64,000 nt of DNA. Origin: Chamaea fasciata. Taxonomy: Eukaryota; Chordata; Aves; Passeriformes; Sylviidae. This document shows positions 29,200 to 42,826 of this stretch, one piece after another. The position numbers and the translations under genes are program-made. Location of the stretch: NCBI GenBank assembly GCA_029207755.1, contig JARCOQ010000003.1:43606144-43670143 (forward strand), given 5' to 3'. The first letter of the stretch is position 1. Each line of letters opens with the position of its first letter. The notes beneath the pieces are model-generated. The model made no database searches. It was not told the origin of the DNA and worked only from the letters and a program-made list of their open reading frames with translations.

Positions 29200-31599
29200 T
29201 CATCGGTAGCTCTTCAATGCTACAGTTTTATTATTGGGGTGACCCTGTCTAATCTCTGCCCAAGGACAGGCTGGGCATAGGCAGTGCAGCAAACACCCTT
29301 TTCCAGCTACCTAAGTTACCTTCTGTAACATAAAAGTGCCTTTCCAGTCTGACACAGTGCTTAAAACACACACACATGAGAAAAAAAACCAACGATCTCT
29401 TGGAATTTATTTGTTCTTCATACTGGAGTCTTGCTTTCACCATGTCCAGTGTTCCATTCTGTGGGTTTCTGCAGGTTTTGGAATGACCTGGTATGTGGAG
29501 ACACTATGCCTTATTCTCCAACCTGCTGGTACAAAGTCATGCTTTCACATTCCTACTGAGAATTTACTATCCCATGCTGATCAACAGCTAAAAAATGTTC
29601 AGCATTTCTTACTTACAAGAAATGAGAAGGACAGGGGAATAGTAAGTATCACACATAAACATCATTATGAATGCCTGAATCCATAGTTTACTTTAAATGT
29701 AGTCATATTTCAGGCTACTGGAAAGCAAGTGAGGAGATGGATAAGCATACTGAAAAAGATGCAAGTTAAAAGGAACATCATTAAATAAATGCAAGCAAAT
29801 AAAATGTTAAATTCTTGCTTAATTGATACCACATTAATGAAATTTAAGGAAAAGGACTTTTAAACTGGCATAAGAGACCAGTTGTCATTCCTTACACCCC
29901 ACTTGGGAGCCATGAACTAAAGGAACCACTATCAATGGAACGTGATCAAGCACAACTCAAACTGAATTTCAGGTAATATCACCCAATACCCAGAGTGTTT
30001 TAGCTCACCCTCTCACAGCAATATACTGTACACGTGTCCCACAATCCCTGAGACTTCACAAAAAGCCCATTTTAACAAAAGTATCAACATCATTCTTGGT
30101 ACAGCATTTGCATAAAACTGCTAGCTAGCCATGCTTTCAAAACCATTTGCAAAATGTAGAAACAAGTATTTGCCAAAAGATACCTTTCAAATCTCTCAAC
30201 CTTACTAAAGGACAGTGGTCTGGAACGGTGTCTTAGTGCATTAGAGAGATTGAAAAATGAGTTGCCCTGAGAGTCTAAAGTTTAAAAAAGTGACAGAGAG
30301 CACAGAGCAGAAAGCAAATGCATCAGAAAAGTTAAACTGTCACATTACAGTGCAGTCATAACCAAGCACTGGCTGTGAAAGATGAACAAGTATTTACAAG
30401 TGTCAGATAAGGGAAGGAAGCATGGGAGCTGAAGAGAGGAAAAGAGAACAAAGAGGACAGACAAGGGCAGCAAACCAAGTTTTTTGAAGTTGCTACTAAT
30501 TTGATTGATTTAAAAATTGTCACCATCATGAGCTAAGACATTTTGCACATCACTGTGAATTGTTTGTGTCTTAGACATAATCAGTAGCAACAGGGTTTTT
30601 TTTCCTCAAAAGACATAATGCTCTACTAAATGGAGAGTAGAAGACATTACCCATTTGATTTGTGAAAAGTGACTTCAACTGTTTCATACCTGTAAGCGTG
30701 TCGTGAGAGCAAGTAACAGCACCTGACTCTCTTATGTGTATCTAATATGTGCAGTGGGCAATTATCAACCACAGGAGTATTTTTATCTGAGGATATCCAA
30801 CTTGTTTGTATTAGGTCATTATTTATTTTAAATACTAATGCTTTAACTATGTCTAAGTAAAAAAGAAGTGTCAAAAACTTACAGGCATACTTTCTTACAC
30901 TATTACCCAAGCTAGGTTTCCTGTGAACCTTGTTAGGCTACATTGTTTAGAAGCAGAACTTGTTTCTTTGTGAATAATGGATTTTCTTTCTGACATGGCC
31001 AAAATCAAATTTTGAGAACAAAAACCTCAAAGCTAAAAACTCTTCAACACTAAATAAACCATTCTTTTTGAGGATTAATTACTGTAATTTAAAAATCTGT
31101 TTAAATCCAAACCAGCTTCAAAACAAGTAAGTGAAAGACTGACATTTTGAAAATCTTCCCTCTTTTAACACAAAACTATGCAGTAAGGCCAGCTCAAATC
31201 CTATTTCTCAAAACCCACATTTTTACTTGCAATTACTACAGGTCCCTTCCAGGCACAAAACCACTTAGAGGATGGGAAAACTGACTGTCACAGTGCCGCA
31301 GGGCTCTGCACAGTGTCACAGGGCCCTGTTTTCTGATGTTAGAGCTGTAACACAGAAACAACCAAAGCAGAAACTCTCCTAAACAGGATAATCTCAACTA
31401 CAAACTCTTTTTTTTTCCCCCCTCTAATTTCACTGTTCCCTTTTTAGGTAAAATCTACCTTTGAACTACAAACTACACTGACTTTCTCAGTGTGCTGATA
31501 TTTATAAATGCATGACCTTGTCTTACCCATTTAAATGGTAGGAAGTGAAGTTGCAGATCTATCCTCAAGTCTGAAGCCCATTCCTGTTTCTGATCTTTA

Positions 31600-31790
31600 A
31601 GGATTAAGAGGGCCTTTGAAGGGTCACCTAGTCATCTAGCAGCCACAAGCAAGACCAGCTAAACCTATATGACTCCTGATAGACATTCACCTAAAATCCT
31701 GAAGGTTTCTAATGGTGGAGACTCCACAACCTCCACCAGGCCAAGTTCCACGTGTTGCCCTTCGTGTCCTGCACGCTGCCCTCAAAGGCA
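31600..31790 (-). mobile_element. Possible ancient CR1/L3-like fragment, antisense
   Basis: Words such as GGGTCACCTAGTCATCTAG and TGGTGGAGACTCCACAACCTCC resemble the reverse strand of old CR1-related LINE 3' regions, where 'damaging' gaps are common. Very diverged; this rests on pattern recall only. Confidence 0.4.
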
Positions 31791-32872
31791 TTAAAGTGTG
31801 CTGAACTACTCATATCCCTAAGCTCTGCAGCAAAGTTCACCTAGGCACTTCGAAATTTAAAAATTTACATCCTGTTTGCAGAACTGATTGAAGCAATTAA
31901 GAGTCACAAATAATTAACTCTGTAAAGAAATGGCAGGTTTAGTACCTCTGTAAACTGCAACATGCATTCATCATTACTGTTTGCAGGGTTATGATAACAA
32001 CAAATAAAATTACTGTGCAAAGAGGCAGAGTTATTGCTGTTGTGGGTATATTAACTTCAGCCTTTAACCAGTATCTTAATTGCACCACTGCCTTAGAAGA
32101 CAGATTTGCATTTACAAAGCATACCATAAATATAAATAATAAAAAGCTAGGCTAGATCACTTTAGCAATAACTCCGTAAACAAACAAAACTCTAGTTTAA
32201 CTACTTTCAATTTTGCAAAATTTAATTGGTAATTTAATCAAGAGCAAAGTTACCACTGCAGAAAATACTTGTGACCAAAGGGAAACTTGTTGAAATATAA
32301 TACTAGTTCTTCAATGTTTTGCTAAATAAATTCATATACACTTCCCCAACATAAATGAAAATATTTTTTTGCTGTGAAATTCTGGAAGGATTTGCTACAA
32401 ATAACCTAAAACTCTTAGAACAGATCACTGCATTTATAATGCTTTCCTGCTATAAGGAGACAATCTAAAACTTTCCCTCTGGGAGTTATTCTGTCTGAAT
32501 TTACCTCTCTCGGAGGCTTCCATTTATTCTTCCCATCTAGAAACATAAGCATTGTTACTCAACACTGCTTATGTTTCACAGCAAAGAGCAGATGGAAGAA
32601 ATCACTCAAGAGAAAAAAACCCCAAGCCTGTGGGATGAAAGGGACAAAGACTTAAGAGCACATATCTAATAAACAGTAAAAAGTAAACTCATCAGTAGAT
32701 CTGAACTAAAATCGCTTTGTCAACTCTTCTTCCACAACTTTGGTTAGCAGGGAATGAAGAAATTTAAAGTTAGTATCTGGCAATGCCTGAGATGTCAATA
32801 AAGTTAAATTTGTTAAAATGTTAAAATGTTTTTGGTTGGGGTTTTTTTTTTCTGTATTCAATCAAGTTTCTA

Positions 32873-32896
32873 ACTCAATTTGAATTTAAATTGAGT
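32873..32896. repeat. Inverted repeat, 9-bp arms
   Basis: ACTCAATTT, six-base loop, AAATTGAGT, inside the U12-type intron. Confidence 0.9.
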
Positions 32897-33449
32897 AATT
32901 TTTGTTCTAGAAATTCAATATACACTTTTTAACCCTACAGATGGGTCATCTGGAGGTCACTGAACTCTGTGTTCTACTCTCCTATCCACAAACCTGGAGA
33001 CAGCCCTGGAACAGGCACCAAAACAAACTGCTTCTGAAGGACTGCTTTAGTACTGATGAATATATATTGTTACACATAAAATAGAATGGAAAGGTTAAAA
33101 AGAAGAATGTTTCTCAGCACTCCAATGAAAAAATTTACATTAAAATGTAAAAATCTGTCTGCTTCTGAAATAGAAAAAAAAATCAGGACAGTTGTAGCAG
33201 AAATTGGCTCACTGAAATGAATTTATATCTGACATACCAACTAGAAACAACTGAGAAAGAAACTAATATTTGAGAGCTCAGTCAGCCATAAGCCCAGCAA
33301 TATGTCTGTCACAACATTTCTCTCTGGATGCATCAAAACTCAGTGCTGAGGACTAGGAAAGTAAGTGATCTGCAGAATGTGGCTGGGTGGGAATAAACAC
33401 ACCAGGTTGAGTCAGAGTTCAGTTTCCCAGTTTCAGATCCTATGCAGCC

Positions 33450-33491
33450 AAAAAAGAAAAAAAAAAGAAAAAAAAAAAAGAAAAAAGAAAA
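33450..33491. repeat. A/G polypurine tract
   Basis: Runs of A with single G every few bases, 42 bp, about 140 nt inside the U12-type intron from its 5' splice site. It reads T/C on the transcribed strand. Confidence 0.92.
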
Positions 33492-33599
33492 CTTTCCTAG
33501 AAGATGTTCCAAGATTTTCAAATTTTGAAGTAAATTACCTAAGAATTTCAAATCTCATTCAAAGACTGTAAATAAATTGCATACATGAAGAGGAACTTA

Positions 33600-33788
<189 letters not shown>

Positions 33789-34647
33789 CTAAGATAATTT
33801 CAAAACTAGTATCTAAAAGAGACTCTTACAAACTGGGCCCTGGAATAAACATGAGATAATTTATACTGTATTATTTGCTTTTATAGTTATTAAGGTCTTA
33901 CTTCAGTAAGGCATTAAAGTATATTCTTCACTTGGAATTCAAACTTGCAATGAGGTACATTTTCAACCACCATACTGAGGTAGCCCCCAGATTACCTTTC
34001 AGAAATATGTCTGCTCTAATTATAAAGTGGGAAAACAAGTTCTGATATTCACTGACTATATATGACCACAAGTCAGACAGTTACAGGAGAGGAGACTCCA
34101 GGAGAAATTGGATACAGTGAACAGAGAAAGTTCCATGTCTGACGCGTGGCTATGCACATGGAAATCAGACTGACTTCTCAAGAACACAACATTCTCATTT
34201 GTTGACTCAATGGGAGAAGCTATCATGATGTAAGCATATGCACAGCATTAATCATGAACTGTAGCTGCATTTTCGAGACCATTTATCATAAAAATGTTGC
34301 ATAAATATGAGCTTTTATTGTTGTGCCGTACAAACTGAAAAACACAGCAAATTTACTTTTGCCACCTGTAAAATATGCTTGGTGCTCCAACTAGCAGTTT
34401 CTGATTCGAGAATGATGTGTACTTATTCCCTGGAATACATTCCCCCCCAACCTGTCATTTCCCTTGGCATCAGGCCAAAACAGATCTTGTGTCTCATTTA
34501 TTACAGAGTGGGTTCCTGACAAACTGTCAGGAAAGATTTGGCCATCAATAGACATTAGTGCTCAACACACACAGAAGTTGACAGTGAAACAGGAGTATAT
34601 GCAATATTTCATGCTCATATAGCAAATATATGTTGAATTTCTTAGAG

Positions 34648-34690
34648 TTTTTTTTGTTTGTTTTGGGGTTTTTTTTGGTTTTTTTTTTTG
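34648..34690. repeat. T/G-rich low-complexity tract
   Basis: T runs of seven or more broken by G or GGGG. Confidence 0.92.
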
Positions 34691-36869
34691 AGTTAGTGAA
34701 AAACAAGACTTTGCAACATCCTGAAAGACACTGAGACTATCAACACTTATACATTAAAATGCTTCCAGGGAATGTTCTCAAGCACTGATGTTGTGCATAT
34801 TTTTAAGCTGTTAGAAGGGCGTCTGGGAAGGTTCTGGTCTGGCCCAGATAACGTTCTTCCAAACAATCTCCAGGAATCCTTTTGAATGAAAACCGTCCAT
34901 GGTTCATTTCCAGGTGGCAATTCCATACCTCCCCCTTGCATACAGACTGGAAGAGTTCATTAGCACAGACACAAGCTTCCCCATGATAGCTGGCTTCGGG
35001 GACAGAGCACGGTTTTGGGCACACTTCAAAAAAGTATGGTGACAGTCAGAGAGGACACACCTCCTCTGGCCAGCTCCTTTCAGGCCTCCTTAAGTCACCA
35101 CCCTCAAAATCCCACTTGGCCATTTGTATCCACAGCAGCAATGCACTTACAGAATGTTTCACTGAGCTTCTCCATGGATTGCAGTAAATAACTGCACATG
35201 GAATGCGAGGGAAGTAAGAATCACTTGTGGCATTGACCTGTTTTGGTCTTTGTGCTACGAAACTATCAGACAGCAGCTGCTAACTTGGTATAACCAGTTT
35301 CACACTAGATGCAGTTACCACTAACAAACCTTCCAGTTGAGATGCAAGCAGTGATTCACACACTTCCTTCACTTTGGCACAACTCAAATTAGGAGCAATA
35401 TGCAAAGTACACATTACACTTAATTTGCACAGATATACTATTTAAAACCACTAAAGCCCTGATAAAAACAAGCTGTTACAATCCCTTCAATGTTTACCCT
35501 GCTTACTTCTACTTGGTTTGAGAAACTCATATCTTGCAAACCTTGTTTTCTGTGAAAAATACTACATGTGACTTTCAGACTGCAGCATTAAAGTAGGCAA
35601 GTAAAACTGAACTGAAATCCAAATGGACACTTATTTATTTGAATCTTATTAAGCAGGTTGGGGAGTTGCTTGGTTTTGCTTTATTTTTACTTATCTAAAA
35701 CATCACAATGAACAGCTGGAAGAAAAATTTTATCTGCAAAAACATTTAAGTGAAGGGCTAGAAAAAGCTGATGACTTGCATTTGAAACCTCAAAAATTCA
35801 AAAGTGCAGCACAACCCAGAAAAGTTCTGCCAGTTACAGATTGAAATCACAGAGCCATAAATCACCCCAGCTGTGCTAAAAGCACAGAATTCATCAAAAG
35901 ATTTTCAAATCTCAAATAAAATTCAGGTTTTGCTTTAGCTGAGAGACCAAATCCAGGAGGACACCCTTCTGGGTCCTTGTTCCAATACATAATTTTTAGT
36001 TGTTCTTTATTATTTACACCTTGCAAAACTTAGCCCATGGAGCCCAAGTTCCCTGTTGCATCTAACAAGTCCTACTGCTTCTGCATTCACCACTACTTGA
36101 ACTTGCTGTTGTTTCTTTCAACACTTGCCTCTCAGCTAACACTTCCACAAGACAGGCAAAGGAGCTCATTTCCATTCACAAGAACATGAAGCAAGAATAC
36201 TTTAGTGAACCTCTCTGGGTTTTTGAAAGCCTTACAACACCGCACTTAAAAGCCTGGAAATGTGTGATTTTCAAGCTACTGCTTTCATTAAGAGTTGTCA
36301 AGTGCCTCTACTACCTCTTAAATCCCTGCTTCCAGGGCATGTTCTGCAAAACGCCTTCAGGGTAACATGCCATTAGCATTTTACATCTCTAACCAAAGGT
36401 GATGTCATCTACCAACTACAACACTGAGATTTAGGAAAGAAGGACTTGGCTTTACATTTTCTCTTTTTTCATTTTGCTAGAACGATCTGAGAAACTGTTT
36501 CTCCTTATCAGTTTCATCCAATTTGCAATATGCTTCCTCCTACATCTGATAGGGGAACTCGCAGAGCTTTTCTCACAGAAAGAAACTGAAGCTGCTAAAA
36601 ACTGCCTTCATAAATAGGGGAGGCTGAGCTAATTCTCTTATTTCAACTACAACTAGCTGCATTTCAGCCTTCAATAATCTGAAGACATGAGCAAAAGAGG
36701 AAAACTTTAACCTTTTTTAAACTGTCAGAAACAATACAGAACGAATTAGAAAGAGAGAGAAAAGGCAAAGTTCATCTGAAGCTGAATCTTGAGGAAAGTA
36801 AAAGGCAACAGAAAGGACTTCTACAGGTGTATCAACAGCAACACACAGGCTGGAAAAAAATCACATGGA

Positions 36870-37120
36870 CCTGCTGATGGATGGGGCAGGGAACCTGGTG
36901 ACAAAGGGCACAGGGAAGGCCAAAGTACTCAATGCCTTCCTTGCCTTGGTCTTTACTGGTGACCCTTCAAGTCAGAGGCCCCTGAGACCTGTGGGAAGCA
37001 TGGAAAAATTGAGACACCCTACATAACAAAGGATTAGATAAAGGCACATTTAACCAAAGTAGAAAAAACTCACTTCCATGGGACCTGATGGGACACTTCA
37101 TCCCTTCTGTGGTTCTGTGA
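36870..37120 (+). mobile_element. CR1 LINE internal fragment (before the RT core)
   Basis: In one plus-strand frame it reads GNLVTKGTGKAKVLNAF, then FTGD, and further on SMGPDGTLHP. These match the CR1 ORF2 segment just before the reverse transcriptase core, where GNLVTKD, KAEVLNAFFASVF and KSMGPDGIHP are usual. The copy is broken by frameshifts and is inactive. It is antisense to PCNX2 inside the GC-AG intron. Confidence 0.8.
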
Positions 37121-37518
37121 AACACACAAATTATCCAAAGTGAAGTTTTGTTCAAATGAGGGAGGGTGAGATGTAACAGTGCTAGATACAAAGAGGGAAC
37201 CCTCCCATCTAAAGTCAAGGTGAAAAAAAAATAGTTTCTGGTGAATTTTAACCCTCTTTTTATAACCATTTCTTTAAACATACATAAAAGATTAATTTTT
37301 ATTTAAGACTTCAACATCCCAGTTTAGAACAATTTATAAAAGAATATTTGTACTAAGCCTTATTAGATCACCAGTGTTTTCTACAGTTCAATAAGAAGAA
37401 ACTACTATATGTTTATATATTATTTATAATATATAATTATAAATTATTTAGAGGGCATAACAGTTGTAATATTCCTAGATATCTTTATGTGTGTGACAGT
37501 TTTACATAGGAAACAGTT

Positions 37519-37545
37519 TTTAAAGTCTTTGATAAAGACTTTAAA
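37519..37545. repeat. Perfect inverted repeat, 12-bp arms
   Basis: TTTAAAGTCTTT, a GAT loop, then AAAGACTTTAAA: a perfect hairpin of 12 pairs and a three-base loop. Confidence 0.93.
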
Positions 37546-38145
37546 TTATCAGCATATTCCGTGAATTTAAACCAGCACATTCCCACTACATCACGTAAAA
37601 GTGCAGAACGTGCATCCATCTTTCATGGACACACATTTTATCTTAGTCATCCTTAAGTCTTCTATGAGTTCTGAAGCTCCTACAGACTTCTGGTGCACCA
37701 GTGAGTAATAAACAAAGGAAAGGCAAAGACTTATCTTCCCAGGATTTTCTTTGAATCTGGTTATTCTTACTTAACCAAATTTAAGGTCCAGTACAAAGTT
37801 AATGGATGATGTAGTTAATATCCATGAATAATGAAAGATTTGTGGAGTCTGAAACATCACTAAAATGGTATCTCCTTTTCTCAGTTTGATAGATTTTAAT
37901 AAACTAGGCAGAGGTTAACACCTGAATTTAAATGACTCAGTGTGAGATGGAGACTGTGCAATGCTCTCAGCTTTTGGCGCCCTTCTATGTGTTTGGCATC
38001 TGTTGGGATTCTGTGTGGGCAGACTTCTTGGCAACTCTGGGACTAAATAATGCATAAACATTAACATTTCCTTGCTAAGTTTGAATCTTTCTATGCTTTA
38101 TAGAAACTGTATATATACACAAAGGTTTTAAACAAAAATAATGGT

Positions 38146-38167
38146 CATATATATATATATATATATA
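38146..38167. repeat. (AT)n microsatellite
   Basis: About eleven AT units in a wider AT-rich area. Confidence 0.95.
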
Positions 38168-39321
38168 ACAGTATACTTTACATGCAACACAAATTGAGAC
38201 TAAAAAAACTTAAGTGTGGAAAGAAATTTATTCCCAGTTTGAACAGGTATTTCTTTATATTCCTCTTTAGATCCTGAGAACTTCAGATGATTTGAACTGA
38301 GACTCTGAGAGGAGTATTTACTTTTTCATGTTAAGCTAATTCTGATCAAGTGGAAACTCCAGCTTTCAGAATTAAATTCTAATAGCTACTGGCATATTTT
38401 TATTTTCTTTTTGATATGCAATAAAAATTAATATACATCAAGAGGGAAAAGCTGTAAGTTTGTATGCGTTTAAGGATATCAAATTATACTTGATGGAATA
38501 ATTTTACTCTTGTTCATGGCTTTCCTTTGCAAATCTTTGACTTTTGGGTTTTTATTTAATACCATTTAAAACAAACTGCACCTATGAAATCCTGCAAAAC
38601 AAGATTTACTGGAAATACTGAAAGTTTTTAATGCTAATGTCTTAAGTAATTGTGACATTCTATTGGTGTATTTGGACAGCTGTGTTTGAACCTACAACAA
38701 ATACCTTCCAGGATGTCTTTATCTGCAAATGCTCACAGACACTTGAAGCCTTTATATTGTGGGCTTCAAAATCATTGTCTAATGTAATACAAACAAGAGG
38801 ATCAAAATATAATCAGTCCAAATCTCTGATATCAGACCTTGCAGGAAAGAATATATTCTTCAAACACAACATTCAGCACTTAACACTGAGACTGTACAAA
38901 ACAGGCATGTTTTAAGCAGTTTGAGTAGCAAGCCTTGAAAGCCTTACACTTGAAGTTAAATGTTAACCAGATGTAAGTATGGTAAGGATTATGACAATGA
39001 GATGATGATAAATCCTAACAGAGCCCTGGATCTGCTCATGGCAGATGCTGCTTCTTCCTACACTGTCAGCTGATAGCAAGAGCCCAGGGAAGGAACCTGT
39101 GGCACTGTAAAAAAAAAGACTCAGATATATCCTGAGGTGGGCAAAAAGGACAAGATCAAAGCTCATCAACTTCATAAGAAGAGGGCCAGAGAAGCAAAAT
39201 AAATCAGTGCAACTGGGAGTGCACTCATCAGCTGCACTGATTCAAGCATTTTCAGGAAAGCCTTCATAGGCATGGATTCTGCTAACACTGTATCTTACCA
39301 GAAATTTCCTTTTTGAAAGGA

Positions 39322-40107
39322 TTAGGCCCAGGCAAACCTCATGTAGTTGAACAAACCCAAGTGAAAGGTCCTGCACCTGGGTTGGGGCAATCCCAGGCAC
39401 AAATACAGGCTGCTCGGAGAACGGTTCAAGAGCAGCCTTGAGGAGAAGGACTTGGGGGTGCAGGTGGATGAGAGGCGGGACATGACTCAGCCATGTGCAC
39501 TCACAGCCCAGAATCCAAACATGTCCTGAGCTGCATCCAAAGCAGCGTGGGCAGCAGGGCCAGGGATGAGATTCTGCCCCTCTGCTCTGCTCTGATGAGA
39601 CCTGGAACACTGCATCCGGCTCTGGGGCCCCCAGCAGAAGAAAGACATGAACCTGACAGAGTGGGTCCAGAGGATGGGAAAGAAGACAGAAGAATGGAGT
39701 GCCTCTCCTATGAAGCAAAGGCTGAGAGAGTTGGGGTTGTTTAGCCTGGTGAAGAGAAGACTCCAGGGAGACTTTAAAGCAGCCTTCCACTACCAAAAGA
39801 AAACCTACAAGAGAGCTGGAAAGAGGGGCTTTTTATAGGGGCTTGAAGTGAAAGGAGAAGGGGGAATGGGTTTTAACTTAAAGAGATAAAGTACTAAGAA
39901 GAAATTCTTCACTAGGAGGATGGTGAGGCACTGGAATGGGTTGCCCAGAGAAGCTGTGGATGCCTCACCCATGGAAGAGTTCAAGGCCAGGTTGGATGGG
40001 GCTTTGAGCAACCTGATCTGGTAGAAGGTTGATCCTGCCCATGGCAGGGGAGTTGGAACTCGATATTTAAAGTCCCTTCCAACCCAAGGCATTATATCAT
40101 TCTGTGG
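39322..40107 (+). mobile_element. CR1 LINE 3' part, truncated and decayed
   Basis: About 785 bp in the typical order of CR1 3' sequence: CTGCACCTGGGTTGGGGCAA, GAAGGACTTGGGGGTGCAGG, TCTGCCCCTCTGCTCTGCTC, CAGCTCTGGGGCCC-like, GAGTTGGGGTTGTTTAGCCT, AAGAAATTCTTCACTA, AGTTCAAGGCCAGGTTGGAT, then the end GTCCCTTCCAACCC and a decayed tail. It encodes remnants of the end of the reverse transcriptase ORF, with frameshifts. It is 5' truncated, as is usual for CR1. Large minus-strand open frames at 39242-39796 and 39805-40434 are antisense artefacts or flank readings of it. Confidence 0.95.
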
Positions 40108-40230
40108 TAAAAGTGGACATAAGAAAAACCACCAAGTTTGCACTGAAGTACTCCAGGTTTCTCTTTCAACGTCTGCATCAACACAGGCCAGACAGAACAG
40201 GCCTCTATCAGCATGAAGGTACATGAACAT

Positions 40231-40280
40231 AGTGGATATAGTATATAGTGGATATAGTATATAGTGCATACAGTGGATAC
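40231..40280. repeat. 16-bp tandem repeat, about 3 copies
   Basis: The unit AGTGGATATAGTATAT occurs twice exactly (40231-40246, 40247-40262) and a third time with changes. It is near the 3' end of the CR1 copy. Confidence 0.9.
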
Positions 40281-42782
40281 TGAGCCATACTGACCCAGGG
40301 AGTGGGTGTACATCTCCCTGAACCCCCAAATGCACTTGCCCCATTCTAGAGAAAACAAAACAAAACAATCCACCAAAAAAAAAAAGAGAGAGAAAACGTA
40401 ATTCGGTAATAATGTAATGAATGAAGTCTGACAAAAAGGTCAGTGACAGTAGGCTGAATGAAAAATCAATTAAACCATTCCTCCAGTATTAAGAGGAAAT
40501 GTGAACTGTGCAGTGCCCAAGAGAACTAAGGAGTCTATAGAAAATACCACTGGGATTATCCTGTCAAATACCAGATGTAGCCTTGTGTATTTTACTCAGC
40601 AGAAAGTGTCTTAAAAGGGTTTATATGCCAGATATCAAAATTTGAGGAAACAGCTGTGAGCCAAGAGGGTACAGACGATTAAGACATTGGATTTCAGTAC
40701 GCACAAATGGCAAGGAATGGATTAAAATATGAATTAACGACTTGGAGCCAGAAGCTTTGAAGTGAAACATCAGATTCAGAGAAGGATGAAAAATCAGAAG
40801 AGGAAAGGAAAAGGAGTGAGGCTTTTGACTTATAAGTAGCACCTAAATCAATGAGACATGCCAACTAACCAAGAGTTTTATTGCCACAAAGGCAATAAAA
40901 AGATCCAATAGGTTAATTACTTGACTTCAACAAAGCACCAAGAAGGTCAATGCACTTGGCAGCACTTTCTCATAAAATGAAGGGAAACAAGATGACACAC
41001 ATAATTTCTTTCCTGTCCAAGGGATTGTGTTGCGGATGTTGAAAGTTAAGCCTGATCAGTACAGGTCTGCCAGGTTGCTACAAACTGGCTGCGTGAGCTG
41101 GATCTACTTTGACAAAGATCATCCTTCATAAAACGCGTAGTGTTGGATACTATTTCAGAAAGAAGCATACAGAAAAAGAAAAATTCTTAAAAAAATGTGG
41201 ATTCTCTATTAGCTGGAAAATGTATTCTGGGAAAGAAGAAAAAAATATCAAACAGGGAAATTGTATATTTAAGTGAGCTCAGCAGGAATAAGAGTACTTA
41301 GGCAAATAAATTCAGTGTTAATGAAGGCAAATTTAACAAGCTCTGCTTCTTTGATTATTTTGCCTTATACATGAAGACAAATTCAGAACCCTCAGAAGAC
41401 TTGATGTTAAGAAAATGTAAGGTGATTTCATATTTTTGTATTGCTAATTAGTTCATCCACACACACAAATTAGGAGGCCATGAAACTACCTGACTGAAAC
41501 ATATATGACAGTGAAAGAGATAAGAAGTTGTAGTCCTATACATCAGAAGGTTAATGGCACTCATCATTCCCATTCAGATCCATGTGGTAGATGAGTGTGT
41601 AAGCTAGGGATGGCTCACTCTTTAGGGCTTAAAGGAAGCTGCAGAGATTTCTCAAAAAACCGTATTCCAAAGTACAAGCATAATTTCTCTGTTGTGCTGT
41701 AGAGATAAAAGAGCTGCCGGTAAGAGGCAGTTCAGCAGCATGAAGCAGTAGTGAAGAGACTGGCAAGAACGTCCCACTAGGCTTTTGTAGTAGCCAAGAG
41801 CATCCTATAGCCAGAAGGACCCACAGCCACACTACCGAGTTTTTTTGCCGTCTTTGCTCCTTCAGCTCAACATCAGCTCTGCTTGAGGTTCCAAAAGCAG
41901 TTCAGGGAGATACTATGACTCCTTTCCACCAGCAAAATTTAGAGGATGCCTGTAGCACTGGATGAAACGGAAAACTGCATTTTTAACAGAGCACAGCAAA
42001 AGAGCTGAGGACAAGTCTTGCCCTGAGCATCCTTGTTAACATTCAGCCAGTTCCAAACTGATATCCCTGCTGTTTGAATAACTTGCATTCACTTCTACTT
42101 CACATTTAAATACCAGTTCATTCTTGAGCAGCTGCTCCAGACATCCTTCAAAAGCATCTCACACATCTGCCACGGAAGGCAGTGCTGGGTACATTACTGT
42201 TTTACTTTTTGTTTGTTTTTATCACACTGAAGAAAAATGGACTGGATGAGCTATAACATCACTTAACCATCCATATGCTCTCTCTCATAGCTTTTGCATG
42301 TGTTAGAGCTTTTCCTCAGTTTGATATTATGTCAGTAGACAGCAAAAGGATGAAAGAAAGGCCCATCTTTTTAATCAGTTCCAAATAAACTATTCAAACC
42401 ATTTAATATTTCCACATTTTTTTTCCACTATATTACAAGAAAGAGTCTCAGAATTTTTCCTAGTGTTAAAGGTCTAGGAAGAAATCTCCTAAGTCCTATT
42501 ATATATTCCATCTTTGCTATGCCTATGAAGAATACATTCTCAGTTTTTTGTGGGTTTCCATTTTCACTTAATATGAACGTTCTTATTAACCTTTGCACTG
42601 ACATTATCTCCTAACACATCCAGGGAGAACAACTGGCTCATTTGAAAAGTTTGCATGGAGTCATGTAGACCAAGACTGTCTCGATTATCTGGTTTGACTT
42701 CCTGCAGAATATACATCAGAGCATTACACCCACGCATTTTGAATGAGCAACCACATACTTTTAAAAGGGCACTCAGCTCTGA

Positions 42783-42826
42783 TTTAAAGATTATAGATAA
42801 CAGTTTTTAAAGATTATAGGCAACAG
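42783..42826. repeat. 23-bp tandem duplication
   Basis: TTTAAAGATTATAGATAACAG is repeated after 23 bp with one or two changes. Confidence 0.85.

Noticed and set aside
33333..33571. Short frames with Phe or Lys runs
   Set aside because: Translations of the A/G polypurine tract.
39242..39796. 184-codon minus-strand open frame
   Set aside because: It reads the CR1 copy backwards and is an artefact of its GC-rich, stop-poor reverse strand.
39805..40434. 209-codon minus-strand open frame
   Set aside because: Its second half is the reverse strand of the CR1 3' end; the rest runs across a tandem repeat and an A-rich tract. Not a gene.
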